Assembly (NCBI RefSeq): GCF_025847205.1
Contig: NZ_JAOYTH010000016.1
Location: forward strand, 62,001 to 126,000
Reading direction: 5' to 3'
Source of the DNA: Pararhizobium sp. YC-54
GTDB taxonomy: Bacteria > Pseudomonadota > Alphaproteobacteria > Rhizobiales > Rhizobiaceae
DNA length: 64,000 nt
Shown: piece by piece, positions 25,628-34,841 of the stretch
Layout of the letters: each line of letters opens with the position of its first letter
How positions within the stretch are numbered: position 1 is the first letter of the stretch
The notes under the pieces: generated by a model
What the model was told of the DNA's origin: nothing
Databases searched by the model: none
Seen by the model: the letters and a program-made list of their open reading frames with translations, nothing else
Translations under genes and position numbers: made by a program

Positions 25628-27415
25628 TCAAGCACCAGCCAGGATCGGGCTTTCAATGAGCGTGCCGGTTTCGACATCGGCAATACCCCTGTCCGTCTGG
25701 TGCGGTCCGGCATTACAGGCAAGGGTCGCCCCGAAGCAGGCCTTGAAGACCAGGTAGGGCGGTTGCCAGTCGACGATATCGTCCATGGCTGTGCGAATAT
25801 CCGCGAAATCCCGGGCGACATCGCCCAACGGCGCATCGGAGGCCAGGCCCGATAGCGGCAGCGGCAGTATGGCCTTGATGGCTCCGTTGGAAGCGACTGC
25901 CATGCCGCCACCGGCGGCGATCACCGCATTGGCGGCAACCGCCATGTCTTGCGGGTCGCTGCCGAAAACCGTGAGGTTATGGCTGTCATGGGAAACGGTG
26001 TTGGCGAAGGCGCCGCGCCATTCGCCCCAGCCTTTCAGGAAACCAACGCGCGGAAGGCTGTCACTGCGTCCGTGGCGATGCGCGACCGCAATCAGGGTCG
26101 TTCCTTCGGGGGGGGCGACGAAGCCATCCCGCACATCCGCCTCCGCCTCGCCCCAGCGGGTAAACCGGGGCTGATCGATCGTCGCAATACGCACGGTTTT
26201 TTCACTGGAGGCGACGCGGAAATCATCGTCCGTCAGTGGCGCGATTTTCATCGAATGCTCGAGCACGGCTGTATCGGCTGATGCGATGTCTGCAAGCATG
26301 CGGCCGTCCCTGGCGACAACAACGCCATTGGCGATAACGATGCGGGCCTTGAGGTCGGCCAGATTGTCGAACACGGCAATATCGGCGCGGCGTCCTGCGG
26401 CCACGAGACCGAGATCGGAACGCCGCAGCCGTTGCGCGGCATTGAGCGTGGCCGCCCGCAGCGCCCATTCCGGCTTTAGCCCATAGCGGACCAGCCGCCT
26501 GACAACATCGTCCAGACCGCCGCTTGTTGCCAGATCGTCCGGAAAGACGTCGTCGGTGCAAAGGGTCAGTGTCTGCGGCAGATGGCCGAGCCGGTTCAGG
26601 GCATCGGCGAATTCCGGCAGCAGATGATCGTGGGAGCCGCGCAGCTCGATCGCCATGCCGGCGCGCAGCTTTTCCATCAGATCGGCTGATGACACCAGTT
26701 CATGGTCGGAGCTGACGCCGGCAGCCATGAAGGCGGCGAGGTCGCCACCTTTCAGGCCGCGCGCGTGGCCGCAGATCAGCTTTTCCGAGGCGAGCCCCGC
26801 CTGGACGATGGCACTCATACGCGGATCGCGGTTGATCACGCCGCGCATGTTCATGACTTCAGCGATGCCGCCGATTTCCGGCCAGGACAGGAGGCCGGCA
26901 ATCACATCGGCATCGAAATCGGCGCCGTTGAGCTCCAGCCCGGGCGCGGAGGGCACGCAGGAAGGGGCAAGCAGGACGATGCGCAGCGGCAGGGAACGGG
27001 CGGCATCGGCGGCAAAGCGCACACCGGCCACGCCATGGACATTGCCGAACTCGTGCGGGTCCCAGACGATTGTCGTCACGCCCCGCGGCAGCACGGCTGC
27101 GGCATAGGTCGCGGGTGTCACCATCGAGCTTTCGATATGCATATGCGTGTCGATCAGGCCCGGCGAAACGAAGCCGCCAGAAACGTCGATGATCTCTGCC
27201 GCATCATCTCTGTCTCCGGCCGGGTGGACGCTCACGATCAGCGGTCCGACAATGCCGATATCAGCCGCCCGCAGTTCGCCCGTCACCATATCGACCAACG
27301 TGCCGTTGACGATCAGGGTGTCGAAAGGGGCATCACCGCGTGCCGCCGCGACCGCGCGGGTGCGCAGCTTGGCCTCGTTGAGGTCGGCAGGTTCCCTTGT
27401 GGACGGATGTGTCAT
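25628..27415 (-). CDS. ade: Adenine deaminase
   Basis: A 595-residue amidohydrolase of the adenine deaminase family: DTLIVNGTLVDMVTGELRAA at the N-terminus, metal motif LIDTHMHIESSMVTPATYA, then GVTTIVWDPHEFGNVHG, GHARGLKGGDLAAFMAAG, TLCTDDVFPDDL and a C-terminal domain with ATIDQPRFTRWG. It converts adenine to hypoxanthine and ammonia. The ATG at 27415 overlaps the stop of the nucleoside hydrolase as ATGA, so adenine released from nucleosides is passed straight on. It is the last gene of the LacI-led operon. Confidence 0.92.
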   Translation of the reverse strand: MTHPSTREPADLNEAKLRTRAVAAARGDAPFDTLIVNGTLVDMVTGELRAADIGIVGPLIVSVHPAGDRDDAAEIIDVSGGFVSPGLIDTHMHIESSMVTPATYAAAVLPRGVTTIVWDPHEFGNVHGVAGVRFAADAARSLPLRIVLLAPSCVPSAPGLELNGADFDADVIAGLLSWPEIGGIAEVMNMRGVINRDPRMSAIVQAGLASEKLICGHARGLKGGDLAAFMAAGVSSDHELVSSADLMEKLRAGMAIELRGSHDHLLPEFADALNRLGHLPQTLTLCTDDVFPDDLATSGGLDDVVRRLVRYGLKPEWALRAATLNAAQRLRRSDLGLVAAGRRADIAVFDNLADLKARIVIANGVVVARDGRMLADIASADTAVLEHSMKIAPLTDDDFRVASSEKTVRIATIDQPRFTRWGEAEADVRDGFVAPPEGTTLIAVAHRHGRSDSLPRVGFLKGWGEWRGAFANTVSHDSHNLTVFGSDPQDMAVAANAVIAAGGGMAVASNGAIKAILPLPLSGLASDAPLGDVARDFADIRTAMDDIVDWQPPYLVFKACFGATLACNAGPHQTDRGIADVETGTLIESPILAGA

Positions 27416-28335
27416 TTGCCAGCCTCCCAGCGCAGGGCGTCCAGGACGATCGCCTTGATCGCTGGCGCATCGCAACCGGCTGCGAATTCGGCATTGAAGG
27501 GGCCGTGGCTGGCGCGGATTTCCACCACCGTGCGGCCGCGTGTCAGCGAACCGGCAAGTTCCATGCCGATGCGCGCCGGCTGGAAGGTGACGAGATCGGG
27601 ACGGAGGAAGGCTACGGCGGCCGAAGGATCATAGATCGCCATCGCCGGCCGGCCGCGGCTGACGCCGATGTCGATGTAACCGGCGAGCATGTCTGCCAGC
27701 AATTCGGCATTGCCTCCGCCCGCCCGGCGGACCGGCCCGACATCGCCGGGTGCGGCCAGAACCTTGCGGCAGAAATCGAGATCGACCATGCGCAGCGGCA
27801 GGCCATGCGACAGGACGATTGCGACGGCTTCCGGATCGGCAAGCGCGTTGAATTCGGCCGATGCCGTGTGGTTACCGCGCGACAGCCCGCCGCCCATCCA
27901 GGTGAGTTCGTCGATCCGCGCCGCAAGATCGGGCCGCGCCAGGGCCAGCGCCGCGATGTTGGTGAGTGGCCCGAGCGCCAGAATACGGCGCGGCGCGGGT
28001 GTGTTTTCCAGCCAGCTGCAAAGCGCCGAGAAGGCGTCATCGCTCGCCGTATCGCCGCCATCCGGCAGCGTCAATCCTGCGGTCGGAATACCGGTCTCGC
28101 CAAGAATTTCCTGCGCTGTTTCGAGTGCGCCCAAAACAGGATGACTGCGTCCGGCGTGGACGGGAACCGTCCAGCCGAATGCCTTTGCAGCACCTGCGGT
28201 ATTGCGCCGGACCTGTTTGATCGGCGTATTGCCGAACACCAGCGATATGCCGTCGATGGCTATGCCCGCATGCATCACGACCAGAATGGCCGCGATGTCG
28301 TCAAAGCCCATATCCGTATCGATCCAGACACCCAT
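27412..28335 (-). CDS. Nucleoside hydrolase (inosine-uridine-preferring type)
   Basis: A 307-residue N-ribohydrolase. The calcium-binding motif WIDTDMGFDDIAAI at the N-terminus, ILALGPLTNIAALALARP, WMGGGLSRGNHTASAEFN and a C-terminal AIYDPSAAVAFL are family hallmarks. It cleaves nucleosides to ribose and free base. It lies 6 bp after the transporter ATPase gene and is coupled to adenine deaminase, so the likely route is nucleoside import, hydrolysis, then adenine deamination. Confidence 0.92.
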   Translation of the reverse strand: MGVWIDTDMGFDDIAAILVVMHAGIAIDGISLVFGNTPIKQVRRNTAGAAKAFGWTVPVHAGRSHPVLGALETAQEILGETGIPTAGLTLPDGGDTASDDAFSALCSWLENTPAPRRILALGPLTNIAALALARPDLAARIDELTWMGGGLSRGNHTASAEFNALADPEAVAIVLSHGLPLRMVDLDFCRKVLAAPGDVGPVRRAGGGNAELLADMLAGYIDIGVSRGRPAMAIYDPSAAVAFLRPDLVTFQPARIGMELAGSLTRGRTVVEIRASHGPFNAEFAAGCDAPAIKAIVLDALRWEAGK

Positions 28336-28341
28336 GGTGGC

Positions 28342-29367
28342 TTACCCGAACCGTTTGAGGAGGGCAGCGCCCTCGACCGGCAGGTCGAATGCGACCTCGG
28401 CACCAAGCGCATAGGCTGGAAAGGTGGCGTCCACTTCCGTCTTGATGATGCCAAGCGGCGTTTCCAGCACATATTCGCGCGTGCCGCCGGCAAAGGAGAC
28501 GCCGCGCACCGTCCCCGCCAACGGACCGGATCCGAGGGAAATCGCGCGGGGACGCCAGGCAAGGCCTGCAACATCCGGGAGCGTCTTGGAGAGGGCGACC
28601 GCGCCGTTGGCAGTGGTCAGCTTGCCGTCGCGGACGGCGAAGATATTTTCGAAGCCGACGAAATCGGCGACGAAGCTGGAGACCGGGTGGTTGTAGATTT
28701 CCTCCGGCGTGCCGATCTGCTCGATGGCACCGTTCTTCATCACGACGATCCTGTCGGCGAGCGCGAGCGCCTCGACCTGATCGTGTGTGACGAAGATCAT
28801 CGTCACACCGCTTTCCTTCTGCACGCGCTGCAGTTCCGTGCGCATTTCCAGCCGCAGGCGTGCATCGAGATTGGAGAGCGGTTCGTCGAGCAGAAGCACC
28901 TTGGGCTCCATGACCATCGAGCGGGCGAGAGCCACGCGTTGCTGCTGGCCACCGGAAAGTTCCGGCGTCTTGCGCCCCGCGAAGGCGGCGAGGCCGACCG
29001 ATTTAAGTCCGGCTGCGACCTTCGTTTCCAGCTCCGCGCCGCGCATGCCCTTCAACTTCAGGCCGAAGGCGACATTCTCGAAGACGGTCAGATGCGGGAA
29101 CAGTGCATAGGACTGGAACACCAGACCGACCGCCCGCTTGTTGGCGGCAACCCGGGTGATGTCGGCGCCATCGAGGCTGATACGGCCGCCGACCGGCGTC
29201 ATCAGGCCGGCAATCGAGCGCATGGTGGTGGTCTTGCCGCAGCCGGAGGGGCCGAGCAGCGCCAGCAATTCGCCTTTCCTGATCTCAAGATCGAGATCCT
29301 TGACGGCGAGCGTTTTGCCATAGGCAAGGGAGAGCTTGTCGAGGGTGAGGAAGGATGTGTCAGACAT
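28342..29367 (-). CDS. PotA-like ABC transporter ATP-binding protein (nucleoside operon)
   Basis: A 341-residue ATPase: [66 protein letters not shown] and FVTHDQVEALALADR, then a TOBE-type domain. The ATG at 29367 overlaps the end of the upstream permease by 8 bp; a longer open frame reads through that permease. Although the family is the spermidine/Fe3+ type, downstream nucleoside hydrolase and adenine deaminase point to a nucleoside or nucleobase substrate. Confidence 0.92.
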   Translation of the reverse strand: MSDTSFLTLDKLSLAYGKTLAVKDLDLEIRKGELLALLGPSGCGKTTTMRSIAGLMTPVGGRISLDGADITRVAANKRAVGLVFQSYALFPHLTVFENVAFGLKLKGMRGAELETKVAAGLKSVGLAAFAGRKTPELSGGQQQRVALARSMVMEPKVLLLDEPLSNLDARLRLEMRTELQRVQKESGVTMIFVTHDQVEALALADRIVVMKNGAIEQIGTPEEIYNHPVSSFVADFVGFENIFAVRDGKLTTANGAVALSKTLPDVAGLAWRPRAISLGSGPLAGTVRGVSFAGGTREYVLETPLGIIKTEVDATFPAYALGAEVAFDLPVEGAALLKRFG

Positions 29368-30139
29368 AACGGGAGAACCCCAGAAAACGTTCGGCCAAAA
29401 AGACGATGCCGATGGACAGGAAGGCGAGGAGCGAAGACAGGGCGGCGATCGACGGGTCGAAGACGATCTCCATGTAGCCGAGCATGTCGATCGGCAGGGT
29501 GCGTACACCGGGTCCGGACAGGAACAGCGAGACCGGAACCTGATTGAAGCTGGTGACGAAACCCAGGATGAAGGCCGACAGGATGCCGCCGCGAATATTC
29601 GGCAGCACCACCCGGAAGAAGGCGCCCAGCCGCGACGAACCGAGCAGCACCGCAGCCTCCTCGATGTCGGAACGCAGATTGTTGAGGCTCGCCGAAACGA
29701 CCCGTACCGCATAGGGCAGGATCAGCGCCGTATGGGCAAGGAACAGCGCCAGCGTGATCGAGACACCGATGGGCACGACGAAATAGCGCAAGAGCGCCAG
29801 ACCGACGATGATGCCCGGCACGATGATCGGAGCGGAGACGACGGTGCGCACGGTTTCCGACAATGGCAGCTTGTAGCGCGACATCGCATAGGCGGCGGGA
29901 ATGCCGAGCAGAAGGGCTGCAAACGTGCCGCCGATCGCCAGGAACATCGACATCACGAAGCTGTCGCGAAAACTCTCGACGGTAAAGACCTTGAGGATCC
30001 ACTTGAACGAGAAGCCCTGCGGCGGAAAAGCCAGGGTATCACCCGCCGAGAACGAAGCAGCGACGATGATCAGGAACGGGCCGATCAGGAAGATCAGCAC
30101 CAGAAGCAGCGTGATCGGGGCAAACAGTCTCTGGGTCAT
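29360..30139 (-). CDS. ABC transporter permease (PotC type, nucleoside operon)
   Basis: A 259-residue inner-membrane protein. The ATG at 30139 overlaps the preceding permease stop as ATGA. It has six hydrophobic segments and the EAA loop (DIEEAAVLLGSSRLGAFFRV, then VLPNIRGG). The long open frame upstream of the ATG is a shadow of the other permease. Confidence 0.9.
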   Translation of the reverse strand: MTQRLFAPITLLLVLIFLIGPFLIIVAASFSAGDTLAFPPQGFSFKWILKVFTVESFRDSFVMSMFLAIGGTFAALLLGIPAAYAMSRYKLPLSETVRTVVSAPIIVPGIIVGLALLRYFVVPIGVSITLALFLAHTALILPYAVRVVSASLNNLRSDIEEAAVLLGSSRLGAFFRVVLPNIRGGILSAFILGFVTSFNQVPVSLFLSGPGVRTLPIDMLGYMEIVFDPSIAALSSLLAFLSIGIVFLAERFLGFSRYV

Positions 30140-30963
30140 CGCTTGTTCCTCGCCGTTGCGATCCGCTTCAGGAGAATATTGGCGGCAAAACTCATGACGA
30201 TCAGGATGAAGGCGATGACGCTCGCCGAAATGAAATTGTTGGCGACCGTGACCTGCTGGTAGAGCAGCGTCTCCAGCATCAGCACCTTTGATCCGCCCAG
30301 AATGGCAGGCGTGATATAGGCCGTCATTGAGCCGGTGAAGACCAGCGTTCCGCCGACCACCAAGCCCTCGCGGGTCAGTGGCAGGATGACCTTCCAGAAC
30401 ACCTGGAACCAGTTGGCGCCAAGCACGCGGGCGGCCGGCACGACATCCTTCGGCAGGTTTTCGAGCGCACTGATCAGCGAGATCACCATCAGTGGCAGGA
30501 AGAGCTGCAACAGGCCGATGAAGACGGCGGTTTCGCTGAAGAGGATGCGGATCGGCCCGTCGCTCAGGCCAACGGCCATCAGCGCCTGGTTGACGATGCC
30601 GGTGCGGCCGAGGATGACGATCCAGGCATAGGTGCGGGCGACCGGCGAAATCATCAGCGGCAAAACGACGAGCCCGATCATCCGGCCCTTGGCGCCTGGC
30701 GGCAGACTGACGATGGCGAAGGCGGTGGCATATCCGATCACGGCAGCTACTGCCGTGACGATCGCCCCGAGTTTCAGCGTCCGCAGAAAGACCGTCCGGT
30801 TCAGCGGCTGCGAAAAGAAATCCGCATAGGCCGACAGGCTCCAGCTTTCCGCCGATCGAAAACCTTCCGACAACAGCAGGATAACCGGCACGAGGAAGAT
30901 CAGCCCCGCGAAAATCGCGGCCGGCAGGGCGAGCGTCAATGCTTCTGCCCGGTTCTGGAACAT
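30136..30963 (-). CDS. ABC transporter permease (PotB type, nucleoside operon)
   Basis: A 275-residue permease with six membrane segments and an EAA-type loop (KDVVPAARVLGANWFQVFWK, then VILPLTREG). It is the first permease after the hairpin-rich gap behind the binding-protein gene, and is coupled to the second permease by a four-base overlap. Confidence 0.9.
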   Translation of the reverse strand: MFQNRAEALTLALPAAIFAGLIFLVPVILLLSEGFRSAESWSLSAYADFFSQPLNRTVFLRTLKLGAIVTAVAAVIGYATAFAIVSLPPGAKGRMIGLVVLPLMISPVARTYAWIVILGRTGIVNQALMAVGLSDGPIRILFSETAVFIGLLQLFLPLMVISLISALENLPKDVVPAARVLGANWFQVFWKVILPLTREGLVVGGTLVFTGSMTAYITPAILGGSKVLMLETLLYQQVTVANNFISASVIAFILIVMSFAANILLKRIATARNKR

Positions 30964-31045
30964 GGTTCGTCGTCTCCAGCAGGTTCAAATGGGATCAACC
31001 CGATTGCGGGCAATCACCGTGAAACTCTTGTTCGTTACCAGCCCC

Positions 31046-31163
31046 TCATCCGCCCTTCTCCCGCGCGCGGGGAGGGGGAGAAAGGCAAGCGGCAAACTCC
31101 GTAGACCCTCTCCCCTTGAATGGGGAGAGGGTTAGGGTGAGACGCTGTGGCAGCAGCGTCTCA
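31046..31163. repeat. Hairpin array between binding-protein and permease genes
   Basis: Inverted repeats in tandem: a GC-rich one at about 31056-31085 (CTCCC, GCGCGC, GGGGAG), ACCCTCTCCCC/GGGGAGAGGGT with a 6-base loop at 31105-31132, and TGAGACGCTG/CAGCGTCTCA with a 6-base loop at 31138-31163. They sit 3' of the binding-protein gene and look like an intergenic palindromic repeat of rhizobial REP type that limits readthrough into the permeases. Confidence 0.7.
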
Positions 31164-31250
31164 CTGTGGGCGGCCGTTTCAGTCGGGGCGCGGCTGAGGC
31201 GGAGTTCGCCGGCCGCGCCCCTTGCCTTGGGAGGCATTCGTGTTGGCCGG

Positions 31251-32273
31251 TTACTGCCCGATCTTGGCGTTCCATTCGGACAGCCACGCATCGCGGTTGT
31301 CGAGCGCCACGGCGGACGGGATCAGCTTCAGGCTGTTGGCTGTCTCTTCGCCATAGGTCAGGTTGCCGGCGATCTCGTCGGAAACCTTGGCTTCCTTGTT
31401 GGCCGGGCTATCGACCAGCTTTTCGGCAAGCTTGGTCTGGATTTCGGTCGAGAGCCAGAAATCCATGAATTCGAGCGCGAGGTCCTGGTTCTTCGAGCCC
31501 TTGGTCAGAACCATGACGTTCATGCCGCCGGTCTGGCCTTCCTTCGGCGTCGCCCAGCCAAGCGGCAGGTCGAGCTTGGTGAACGGCGCCCAGGAGAAGC
31601 GGCCGATCGGTGCCGCCCAGATTTCTTCCTGCTGCATCAACTGCACCAGCTGCGAGGATTTGACGTAGAAGGTGACGATATCGTCCTTCTTGGCGCCAAC
31701 CGCTTCGATCGCACCCTTGAGATCGGGCGTATCGACACCGAGCGCCTTGCCGAGCATATAGAGAGACGGAGGGCCCTGGTTGGTGGTGACGTTCGGGAAG
31801 GCGACATGGCCGGCATATTCCGGCTTCAGCAGGTCGGCCCAGGACTCGATCTTCATCTTGTCGGTGCGGTAGACGATGGAGGTCGCATAGAAGGTGTAGC
31901 CGACGCTCATGCCGTCGCCGTTCGGATCCTTGGCAATGTCGTAGAGCTTGCCGAAGTTGCTGAGCTTGGCCGTGTCGATCTTCTCGATCAGGCCATTGCG
32001 GTCAGCCGAAAGCGCGTCGGCCATGGAAACCACGGCCATGTCGATGACAGGGTTGGCCTTGTTGGCTTCGATCTTGGCGAGGCGCTCGACGCTGTTGCCG
32101 GTTTCGACCACCAGCTTGCAGCCGCATTTGGCTTCGAAGGGATCGTAGACAATCTCCTTGAACTCGTCCTGCGCGAAGGCATAGACGGAAATTGTCAGGG
32201 TCTTTTCCTGGGCATGGGCAGCCCCCATGGTGAGCATCAGCGCGGCGGCCGATGAAAAAAGCATTTTATTCAT
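31251..32273 (-). CDS. ABC transporter periplasmic binding protein (PotD/Fe3+ type fold, nucleoside operon)
   Basis: A 340-residue protein with a signal peptide (MNKMLFSSAAALMLTMGAAH, cleavage near AHAQ) and a type II binding fold (LTISVYAFAQDEFKEIVYDP, FEAKCGCKLVVETGNS, FYATSIVYRTDKM, MNVMVLTKGSKNQDLALEFM). Cys residues 49 and 51 or so form an unusual C-x-C in the first lobe. It is separated from the permeases by hairpins and preceded by the LacI gene. The ligand is probably a nucleoside, judged from the operon. Confidence 0.88.
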   Translation of the reverse strand: MNKMLFSSAAALMLTMGAAHAQEKTLTISVYAFAQDEFKEIVYDPFEAKCGCKLVVETGNSVERLAKIEANKANPVIDMAVVSMADALSADRNGLIEKIDTAKLSNFGKLYDIAKDPNGDGMSVGYTFYATSIVYRTDKMKIESWADLLKPEYAGHVAFPNVTTNQGPPSLYMLGKALGVDTPDLKGAIEAVGAKKDDIVTFYVKSSQLVQLMQQEEIWAAPIGRFSWAPFTKLDLPLGWATPKEGQTGGMNVMVLTKGSKNQDLALEFMDFWLSTEIQTKLAEKLVDSPANKEAKVSDEIAGNLTYGEETANSLKLIPSAVALDNRDAWLSEWNAKIGQ

Positions 32274-32330
32274 CTGCGTTCTCCTTCTGGTGGTTTTTCC
32301 GGCGGTTTTTTGGGCTTGTGGTCTTCGCGG

Positions 32331-33380
32331 TCATGAGAGGATGATCCCCGTCGGCGGCCCGGATGTTTGCCGGACCACCAACTGCATCGGCACGCTTGAC
32401 CGGTCAGCTGCCGCGACGGTGCCCGCGACAGTGCGCGGTATGTCCGAACCCGAGGTGGTATCGGCCTCGATGACGCGGACCAGTGCGGCAATGGCGATGT
32501 CGGCGATAGCGGCCATGTCCATCCGGACCGTCGTCAGGCCGGGCGTGACGACCGACGACCAGACGAGGTCGTCGAAACCGGTGACGCTGACATGTTCCGG
32601 CACGCCAACACCAGCGCGCTGCAATTCGGTCAGGGCCCGCAGCGCATGCAGGTCGGAGACGGCGGCAAAGGCGGTAAAGCCCTGCTTAACCTTTTCCCGG
32701 AGCCCCAGAAGGCTTCCCTTGCCATGCCTCTGCTCGTGGTTTTCGATCCAGAACACGTCCGCATGGCCGCCCTCCGGCAACCGGGATCTCATGCCGCCGA
32801 TGCGATCGTTCTGCACGTTCGATGCGGGATTGTTGCCGATCAGCAGAAACTTGCGGTGCTGAAAGGAGGCCAGATGCTCGATGATCGCTTGGCCGCCCTG
32901 CCAATGATCCGCCGAAACCGTGTTGCCGGGGGTAGAAGGGCTGTCTATGACGGCGACCGGACAACCGATATCGGCGATGCGGGTTCCTCGGCGGGGAACG
33001 ATGACGATGCCATCGACACCGCGCTCGATGAGGCGGTTGATGGCGTCCGTCTGCGTGGCAACGTCACCACGGGAATCGGCGATCAGTACGCCATAACCGG
33101 CATTGCTCGCCGCATAGTCGATCGCCTGGGCGATTTGCGGGAACAGCGGATTGGCAATGTCGGGGAGCACGAGGCCGAGAACGCCCGTGCGTCCGGTACG
33201 AAGGGCCCGGCCGGTCAGGCTTGGCGTGTAACCGAGTTCGGCAGCGGTGGCGCGGATCTTTTCCGCAAGTTCGGCCGAGACCCGCCCCTTGCCGGACAGT
33301 GCATTCGATACCGTCGCGGCAGACACGCCGAGTGTCGCGGCAATCTGGCTGAGGTTCGATCCTGTGCGCGTGGTGGCCAT
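32331..33380 (-). CDS. LacI-family regulator of the nucleoside operon
   Basis: A 349-residue regulator: HTH NLSQIAATLGVSAATVSNAL at the N-terminus, hinge LTGRALRTGRTGVLGLVLPD, effector domain with GFDDLVWSSVVTPGLTTVR. I take the ATG at 33380 (a TTG nine bases upstream is also open). It is transcribed in the same direction as the transporter and catabolic genes, 57 bp before the binding-protein gene, and its own promoter region holds a 16-bp perfect palindrome, so it most likely represses the whole operon by autoregulation. Confidence 0.92.
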   Translation of the reverse strand: MATTRTGSNLSQIAATLGVSAATVSNALSGKGRVSAELAEKIRATAAELGYTPSLTGRALRTGRTGVLGLVLPDIANPLFPQIAQAIDYAASNAGYGVLIADSRGDVATQTDAINRLIERGVDGIVIVPRRGTRIADIGCPVAVIDSPSTPGNTVSADHWQGGQAIIEHLASFQHRKFLLIGNNPASNVQNDRIGGMRSRLPEGGHADVFWIENHEQRHGKGSLLGLREKVKQGFTAFAAVSDLHALRALTELQRAGVGVPEHVSVTGFDDLVWSSVVTPGLTTVRMDMAAIADIAIAALVRVIEADTTSGSDIPRTVAGTVAAADRSSVPMQLVVRQTSGPPTGIILS

Positions 33381-33396
33381 TCGATCCAACAGGGAT

Positions 33397-33412
33397 GATT
33401 AATCGATTAATC
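33397..33412. promoter_or_regulatory. LacI-type operator GATTAATCGATTAATC
   Basis: A 16-bp perfect palindrome with central CG, 17 bp upstream of the LacI start codon. No second copy was seen upstream of the binding-protein gene, which supports a single promoter in front of the regulator. Confidence 0.8.
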
Positions 33413-33541
33413 AAGTCTATTACAGCAATGCTGTCGTATTGTCGATACGGTTTGATGGGTTGATTCAGATTGAAATTCGTTCCGGCCGGAGAAACCTCGG
33501 AACCGGTGGTGTGCCGTGGCAGGCCGATCGCTTCCCGGTTG

Positions 33542-34564
33542 TCAGTATTTTTTCTTCTGGATGATCTTGTTGCCGCGCGGCCCTGTCTGCACCGGTGTGT
33601 TGCTGACGTTTTCCTCCAGCAGTTTGCGCCAGCGGACCAGCCGCTCTGCGGGCAGAGTGCCTGCCTTGATGGCGGCCTGAACGGCACAGCCCGGTTCGTG
33701 ATCGTGGGTACAGTCACGAAACTTGCAGGAAGGGGCAAGGTCGGTGATTTCGGAAAACAGCGTGTCGATGCCGTCGGAAACGTCACTGACATGCAGGGTG
33801 CGCATTCCCGGCGTGTCGATCACCCAGCCGCCGCCGGCAATGGCGTGCAGAGACCGCGCGGTCGTGGTGTGACGCCCCTTGGCATCGCTTTCGCGGATGT
33901 CTCCGGTCTCCTGTGCGGCCTCGTGGCTGAGGCCTGCCAGCGTGTTGACCAGCGTCGATTTGCCGACGCCGGACGATCCGACGAGGGCGACAGTCTGTCC
34001 AGCGCCGCACCACGGGGAGAGCAGACCGACGGCATCGGCGGAGCGGCCGTTGACGATGATGACATCGAGGTCGCGCTGCAGGCTTCTTGCTTCCTGTTCG
34101 AATGTGCTTGCGTCGTCGATGGTGTCGGCCTTGGTCAGCACCATGACCGGATGGGTTCCCGCCTGATTGGCCAAGGCGAGATAGCGTTCAAGCCGTGCCG
34201 GATTGAAATCCGCGTTGCAGGACGTGACGATGAAAAGGGTGTCGACATTGGCGGCGGCAAGCTGCTGGGTGTTCCTGCCTTCTACTCGGCGCTGCAAGAG
34301 GGTCTGGCGCTCAAGCCGGCGGACAAGCAGGTGGGTCCGGGGATCGGCCAGTATCCAGTCGCCGACGGCGAAATCGGCGGTGTTGGTCTTGTGGGCGAGT
34401 GTGAGCCTGACCGGCCCCGCGGCGGAAAGCGCGCTCAGCCGGGCGCGATGAACTTCGGCGATGCGCATCGGGATGAGGCTCGCTTCGGATGGCTCGATCT
34501 GGGAGGCAAAAAAGTCGGTCCAGCCATGGGACGCCAGAAAGGCTGCGTCTGCGCGCTCCGTCAC
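33542..34564 (-). CDS. rsgA: Ribosome small-subunit-dependent GTPase A
   Basis: A 340-residue circularly permuted GTPase: N-terminal OB domain (VGDWILADPRTHLLVRRLER), G4 motif VLTKADTID, then G1 VGSSGVGKSTLVN, G2 region TTTARSLHAI, G3 DTPGMR, and a C-terminal zinc site CKFRDCTHDHEPGC. It checks 30S subunit maturation. I chose the GTG at 34564 behind GGGGAG; another GTG at 34582 is possible. A basic tail ends in KIIQKKKY. It is divergent from the 97-residue protein gene. Confidence 0.9.
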   Translation of the reverse strand: MTERADAAFLASHGWTDFFASQIEPSEASLIPMRIAEVHRARLSALSAAGPVRLTLAHKTNTADFAVGDWILADPRTHLLVRRLERQTLLQRRVEGRNTQQLAAANVDTLFIVTSCNADFNPARLERYLALANQAGTHPVMVLTKADTIDDASTFEQEARSLQRDLDVIIVNGRSADAVGLLSPWCGAGQTVALVGSSGVGKSTLVNTLAGLSHEAAQETGDIRESDAKGRHTTTARSLHAIAGGGWVIDTPGMRTLHVSDVSDGIDTLFSEITDLAPSCKFRDCTHDHEPGCAVQAAIKAGTLPAERLVRWRKLLEENVSNTPVQTGPRGNKIIQKKKY

Positions 34565-34841
34565 ACTGCCGCTCCCCGACACAGTGTCGCGTTCATGGAT
34601 GACCTTTCTCAAAAACAAGTTCTGACGCTGATAACAGAAGCGCCCGGATGGTGCCAATCGTTTCGCAATCCCGGTTTTTTCAGTTTTGTCTGGGAAATGC
34701 CGTAAACTTCCGGTAGGGAAGGGCATCCGGGCCGGATCGGCCCTTTTCATTACGCATTGGCGACATTCGCAAGCGGGCGTTCTCATTCAGCCCGGGGGCG
34801 CGTGTCGATGCCTTTTTCACCATTTCTACCAAGGACAGAAC

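Noticed and set aside
30140..30988. Long N-terminal extension of the second nucleoside-operon permease
   Set aside because: It is a frame shadow of the first permease; the ATGA overlap at 30136-30139 gives the proper start.
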